Positions 58,532 to 64,000 of a stretch of DNA of 64,000 nucleotides are shown here, one piece after another. This DNA comes from Ostrinia nubilalis (taxonomy: Eukaryota > Arthropoda > Insecta > Lepidoptera > Crambidae): the NCBI RefSeq assembly GCF_963855985.1, contig NC_087090.1:17296501-17360500 (forward strand), given 5' to 3'. Each line of letters starts with the position of its first letter. Position 1 is the stretch's first letter. The translations under genes and the position numbers were made by a program. The notes below the pieces were generated by a model, which was given only the letters and a program-made list of their open reading frames with translations, had not been told where the DNA came from and ran no database searches.

Positions 58532-60965
58532 GTGAGTTTAGATCGAATTTTATGTTTCCGGCGTATTTGGTTTGCCAATGTTTTGAATCTCTAGGAAGGA
58601 TAGGTCAGGGTAAAGTAAGTAAGTCTAGTTATGTAGGTATCTCGAGAGATTAGGTAGGTAGGTACCGTAGGTACTTACATATAACCACTTTCGGCGCAGA
58701 CTGAGTCTACGATGTTTGGCTAATTCGATTGGGCAATTTAATTGTGTCCTACAAGGAATAACACGAAACCACATTGGAATATAGGTACAAAACGTAACAG
58801 CAAAAGTATTTATTTACCTACCCATGTATTTCATAAACAATTAATTATATTTTTATCTAACTTGAAATACAGAAAAAACAACAGCGATTTACCTAGCTAC
58901 TTAGTAACATTAGACATACTGAAAAAGATAAAATACTTTAACATTTTTTTCTAGATACCTACATAGAACCACGGTAATATACTTAGTATTACCGTGATAG
59001 AATTATGTAGTATAATATGTAGGATATTTAATTGGTTGTGATATCCCACTGAAATAAATCCTTTCTTAATAATTGTTTAGCCGCAATAAGATCGAGTGAT
59101 AAAAACATGTTTATTTCTACCTCGATTAGCGATAGAAAAAGCAAAAAGAGAAGAGTACACAGGTACACCAATAAGAAGAGGAAATACTGCAACTGCTCTT
59201 GCAGTAGATTACCCGTTTTAGAGCATCCTTGTAAACATGGTTTTTATTTATTTATTGTGTCTGGTAGAGTATAATGACTAGAAGTGTACCCTAATTGTGT
59301 CTAGCTAGTTTATGATTTTCCAGTAAATAATAAATAAATAAATATCCTTAGACATTTTACACTGCGCTTCTAGTCCCAAACTAAGCAAAGCTTGTACTAT
59401 GGGTACTAGACAATAAATCAATAAAAATTCTTAAATCCCTCCATAGTTACGTAGCTACTAGATACCCTCCCTAGGGTACCCTATTGCAAATAGCAATTTA
59501 ATTAATATTAATGCACACGAATCGACAAAAATAGATGTTAGAGATGATTGTCTTCCGCATTTATTGTTCAGCTTTTGTTTAATTACCTTGGACGTACACT
59601 CGCACGCCAAAATTGTTAAAGTGACCTTATAGACAAGCTTTTTGTTCGATTATTATTCTTTGATGATAGTCACGTTTTATATGCATTAACCATTTTAATC
59701 TTCAAAGGGTGTTATTTTTTATTTCCGGAAAACCATGGAATAAAATTTAGTCTCATCGATGTTACTCGTTACGAAATTAACGTAGCAGTACCCTACTTAT
59801 TTGCCTTTTTTTTTAAATAATACAATAAATATTCAAAATTTCAAGTAACCGTTTAGGAGAGAGAGAATATAAATGGAAATTAGAAATAACAGTACCTATT
59901 ACCTAATTTCATTGTGTTGTTAATATACTTTCAAATTGAAACTTTTGTCCGAAAAATATGCAGATTTTTAGTACGTTAGAAGGCTTCTACAGCTTCTACT
60001 AAGCACATCACTAATATTTAAATTTAAATTATACAAGTGTCCTAAAATTAGTACGTCACACGTCGTAACCAGAGCAGAGGTATATTATTATGTGCCTAAG
60101 AGGCATCGAACAAATCTAATTAATGTCCAAACTCCAAAAGTTTCATGAGTTTTGACATATGACCAATTTTAGTTAGGTATTTTTGTTGAAACTTCTATGG
60201 CATGAAGCGTCTTAGACCCATCTATGTCCGGTGTCAGTGTGACTTGCTAATTTTGGCACACCCTGTATAGTATAGGTAATCACGCGGCATTTCAGACTAG
60301 ACAATTTACTATACTTGACCGGTACCGGTGTTATGTTGTTTACTTGTAAGTTGACCTCTAAATTGATCGGTAGCATTTAGGTCTTATTTTTAGATTCGCA
60401 TTAGATTCTCTTTAAGGAAACTGAAAGTGTAAATACTCAGTCACTAAAATAAGACTGGGTTTGCTAAGTCTAAATATACTATAACTCAAAGGTGACTGAC
60501 TGACTGACTGACATAGTGATCTATCAACTCACAGCCCAAACCACTGGACGGATCGGGCTGAAATTATAATTATTGAGATATTGTGTAAAAAGAAAGCTTT
60601 ATTGCTCGCATGTTTTACGAAGTAACAGTTTTTTTCAAGGTTCACGACCTGCAAAAACGAAAGGAAAAGTACTTAAGTACCTATACGAAATTGATTCCAA
60701 AAAATGCGCAAAGTATGTCATAAATGAAATCATACACGCTTGGATGTAGTTAACAAAACTCTTGCGATGTTGCAGAAACGTGTTATTAACAATCGATAGC
60801 ACATCAAGTAGCATCTTGCTGTCGTGAACTCGTAACAGGTGTGATTTGCAGCAAAAATGTAGAGCCTGCGTTGTGCCGTCGAAAGTACATTACAGAAGGT
60901 CTGTCCATGAAGCATCTCTCTCAAGTTCTCAGGCTTTACAATAACTTTCACTATCAAAAGCTAAG
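58532..60965. other. Intron, no gene seen
   Basis: AT-rich; a TGACTGACTGACTGAC run near 60490 is followed by AACCACTGGACGGATC, a known type of lepidopteran repeat. Confidence 0.5.
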
Positions 60966-62010
60966 GTGATGTTTCAAATTCTAATATTAGACTGGTTTAC
61001 AACTAATAATTTGCTATTAAACGCAAAAAAAACTAAATGTTTAAAATTCACTATGCCTAATGTCAAACAAGTTAACACAAATATTACAGTAAATAATGAA
61101 CGTATTGAACTGATAAACTCTACTGTTTTTCTAGGTATTACTCTAGATTGTAAATTACAATGGGGCCCCCATATTGCTGCCTTGGCGGGAAGACTTAGTT
61201 CAGCTGCCTTTGCGGTGAGAAAGATCAGAAACTTGACTGATGTTGAAACAGCAAGGCTTGTATATTTTAGTTATTTTCATAGTATTATGTCTTATGGTCT
61301 TTTACTGTGGGGCTCAGCAGCAGACATAGAATCAATTTTCATTTTACAGAAAAGAGCTATTCGGGCAATATACGGTCTTAAACCACGTGACTCGCTTAGA
61401 GAAGTTTTTAAAGAAATCAATATATTGACTGTGGCTTCGCAATATATATTTGATAACATTATGTATGTCCGTAAACATCTACATTTATTTACTAAGAAAA
61501 GCGACGTCCACTCATTTAACACGAGACATAAGAATAAACTTGCTGTTCCATCTTTTAGGTTGCATAAAATAGGTAATTCATTCTTGGGGAAATGTATTAC
61601 CATATTTAACAAAATACCACACAACCTTGTCGAATTACCAATAAACAAATTTAAGATACATATAAAAAATACCCTTATGTCCAAAGGGTACTACAAGGTT
61701 CGAGACTATATTGATGACAAGGATGCGTGGTCAGTTCAGTCTGCACATATTTGATGTACTCCAATTTGGTTATTCTTAGCGTTAGATATTTCCCGGCAAT
61801 TAGTGGTGACTGAGTTTGTTCCGGCGTTTCTTCTCAGCACTTGCCATATGTTTGTCTCGAAGCGCTGGTAGGGCCCAAAAGATAAGGAGACATGTAAAGT
61901 GCCCCATAAGGGCTAACTTTTCTTTTTTATTATTTTCTATAATAATTTTGACGTTCATAAGTGCCACTTGTGGTCTAAACTGAATAAATACTTTTGATTT
62001 TTGATTTTGA
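60966..62010 (+). mobile_element. 5'-truncated Jockey-like LINE with an open RT C-terminus
   Basis: The ORF 60966-61754 (262 codons) is open and encodes LLLNAKKTKCLKF, STVFLGITLDCKLQWGPHI, SYGLLLWGSAADIESIFILQ and KRAIRAIYGLKPRDSLREVF, the thumb and C-terminal region of Jockey-type RTs. The 3' UTR ends with CATAAGTGCCACTTGTGGTC, AATAAATA and a TTTGA-rich tail. The catalytic RT core is absent, so this copy is dead on arrival. Confidence 0.9.
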
Positions 62011-64000
62011 TTTTAATTCATATTTATTTTGCAAGTAGGATAATAAAAAGCTCTTTTACATTTTTTCTTTTATCGTGGTGCTTGTAGTGTAGCATAGCAT
62101 AGTATAGTGGCTGCTGTTCTTTAGTAGTAAGGTAATCCATTCCCTATGGTACAACAGCACATCAATCTTAACACACTACTGCATCTTATGTTAGATCTTA
62201 TGCCGTTGTTGTAGGTACTATTTTACAACCAAAATGTTCGTAAAGTCTAAACCCCCTAAGTTGGGGTGATGCTTGTGCTGGGGACGCTGGGGTAGTGACA
62301 TTTAGAGTTCCGATTCAGGGAAAATCGGGACGTTCCGCGCATATCACCTGGCAACACTATGTGGGACGTAATAGTAGCCTCACACTCTACGAAATGTCTT
62401 AATAGCTAGCTACTCTATAAACGAACTCGGCTTCTTCATGTCTGTATTTTCAATATTGCAATGCCAGGTCAACTTGAGCACTCTTACCTAGTTAAGATTC
62501 CCACGCTTACAGTTACTAACTCAGTTGTGTAGAGTCAAGGCGTGATGAGCAATCATTTTGCAAAGTGCATGTTTAGTAACTAACCTTTAGATATATGTTT
62601 ATTAGAGATATTAAATAAAATATGGTTTAAGAAATAAATAGGAGATTTGAAGTAATTAAATAGTCCACGCAGATGAATGACAGAAGATGCGAAAGACTCT
62701 ATACATATGTACCTAGCTCTACATGCATGTGGAAACCTTTAGCAAACCCTATGTCATCTCCACACTATGCTAAGTGTAGCAATGGCGTCCATACTCCATG
62801 GGTTACGCCACACGCTACAGGCGTTAAATGATTTGACACATTTGCGGATTTCACCATGATTTAGCTTTACAAATAACACATAAACCGCAAACTTTTGAGG
62901 CTTAAACACGAGTCAAAATAAGCGCTTCAAGTGTTTGAAACTATGTTTCATAATAAACATCGATTTGCTACGACATTAAATAAATAATTTGCGGGACAAC
63001 TTTCACGTGTGAAACGTGACTAAGTATTAATTAATTAAATATTGCTCAATATGAATTTAGTTTGCCACGAGTTCACTTAGGGATGCATTTAAAAGACATC
63101 AACGCAATATTATGAGTTAAAATAAATGCATTTTTCTTGCTGAATCCATTCCTACACTCAATTCACTCAATTGAGGCACCACAATTGGTATTCACAGTAT
63201 AGGTATATAGGTAATATCCAAAATTATCTAGATATTATAATGATTTCGACTTTATTTTGATCGAAATTGAGATACTTATAATTTGAGGGGATTAAAGGTA
63301 TCCACTACCTACTTTAACTTTACTATCTGTGATTGTGCTATAATTGATCTGGCGAACCTTTTACTATTTTTTTCAGTATGGCAAAGTGTTTGACCGCCTC
63401 GTGACCTGTGAAACTGTGAGCATTAGTCGTGTGAGTCCCATCTCCGGGCCGATCATAAACGCTCAGTTCCGCAGATTGTGTGGCAAGCGAATGTTGCAAC
63501 AGTGATGCAAGCATCGCTCATTAGTGCTATACTGCAGTCAGATTATTTTAATAAAAGTCCGACGACTCCACTAGTTTTGCTAACTTTTTGTCATCATGCT
63601 AAAATTAGATTTCAGGTTTCGTAGTAAACAGGGTCTCTGTTTAGCTAGCTGTCTATCCGTTGTCCTTGGCGTAGCTCAAAAGCTCTTAGTCTAGACAAGC
63701 TGTACCTTAAGCTAAGGCTGTAAGTTAGTTAGCATATAGCAAAGTTAAATGAAACACTTTTCGGAATTTTCTTTTAGCCGACCGCAATAAGAAAGCTATT
63801 AAATATAACATTCAAACGTCAAATAGCCATTTATAGCTGAAATATTATATCATGGATGAAGATGAAGATAAATATCCATCGCAGGTAGAAATCTGCGGTC
63901 GATGTTACACGTAATTGTGATTTAGTAGCTGACGTGTTAACAGATAAATAAATATTTACAGAAACAACTAGGTACCTCTACTTAAATATTGGTTTTGTAA
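62011..64000. other. Intron to window end, no confident exon
   Basis: AT-rich. A 43-codon open stretch after a TTTTTTTCAG at 63377 was considered and not accepted as an exon. Confidence 0.45.

Noticed and set aside
63377..63508. Possible exon after TTTTTTTCAG with a 43-codon open frame (YGKVFDRLVTCETV...)
   Set aside because: Not in phase with the dehydrogenase exon 1 (a stop follows within six codons), no SDR motif, and no recognised homology.

Overview
This looks like nuclear DNA from an insect, very probably a moth or butterfly (Lepidoptera). Genes are split into short exons by long AT-rich introns. The introns and intergenic DNA are full of transposons of types common in Lepidoptera: a Helitron-type TC...CTAG element, R1-like, Jockey-like and other LINE ends, and many small MITEs with TAA or 8-bp target duplications. 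No prokaryotic signal, CRISPR array, rRNA or tRNA was seen.

Layout. (1) Positions 1682-31840, minus strand: most of Ge-1/EDC4, the WD40 scaffold of mRNA decapping in P-bodies. Seventeen coding exons join in frame to 819 codons. The C-terminal part lies beyond the left edge. (2) Positions 32452-42552, plus strand: the complete flower (fwe) gene, a four-pass membrane protein of 193 aa, with an alternative last exon at 40709-40832 (188 aa). It is head to head with Ge-1, with about 610 bp between the two start codons. (3) Positions 48027-48299, minus strand: LAMTOR5, 90 aa, a Ragulator subunit. (4) Positions 52118-56294, plus strand: a two-exon gene for an unrecognised 75-aa protein with an N-terminal membrane helix. 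(5) Positions 58360-58531, plus strand: first coding exon of a 17-beta-HSD/HSDL1-type short-chain dehydrogenase that continues past the window.

Mobile DNA. A 5.8-kb R1-like LINE (9225-15056) has a 14-bp target duplication. It is broken by an inserted THAP-exon fragment, a frameshift and a second LINE tail, and it sits inside a composite element whose uninterrupted inverted copy lies at 23.9-25.15 kb. A piggyBac-type element (25498-29328, TTAA) contains a hAT element (26309-28091, 8-bp duplication). A PIF/Harbinger element (49845-51709, TAA) carries a transposase N-terminal exon and contains another hAT (50073-51026).

Most unusual signal. Several exons of this window have been tandemly copied together with their splice site. 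The strongest case is the 3' end of Ge-1 exon 17. A 142-bp unit of 120 exon bases plus a 22-bp GT...AG spacer is repeated about nine times downstream of the exon. Length changes in the exon part of the copies are multiples of three, and almost all substitutions between copies are synonymous in the Ge-1 frame. Similar partial copies exist for Ge-1 exons 15, 8 and 6 and for the alternative flower exon.
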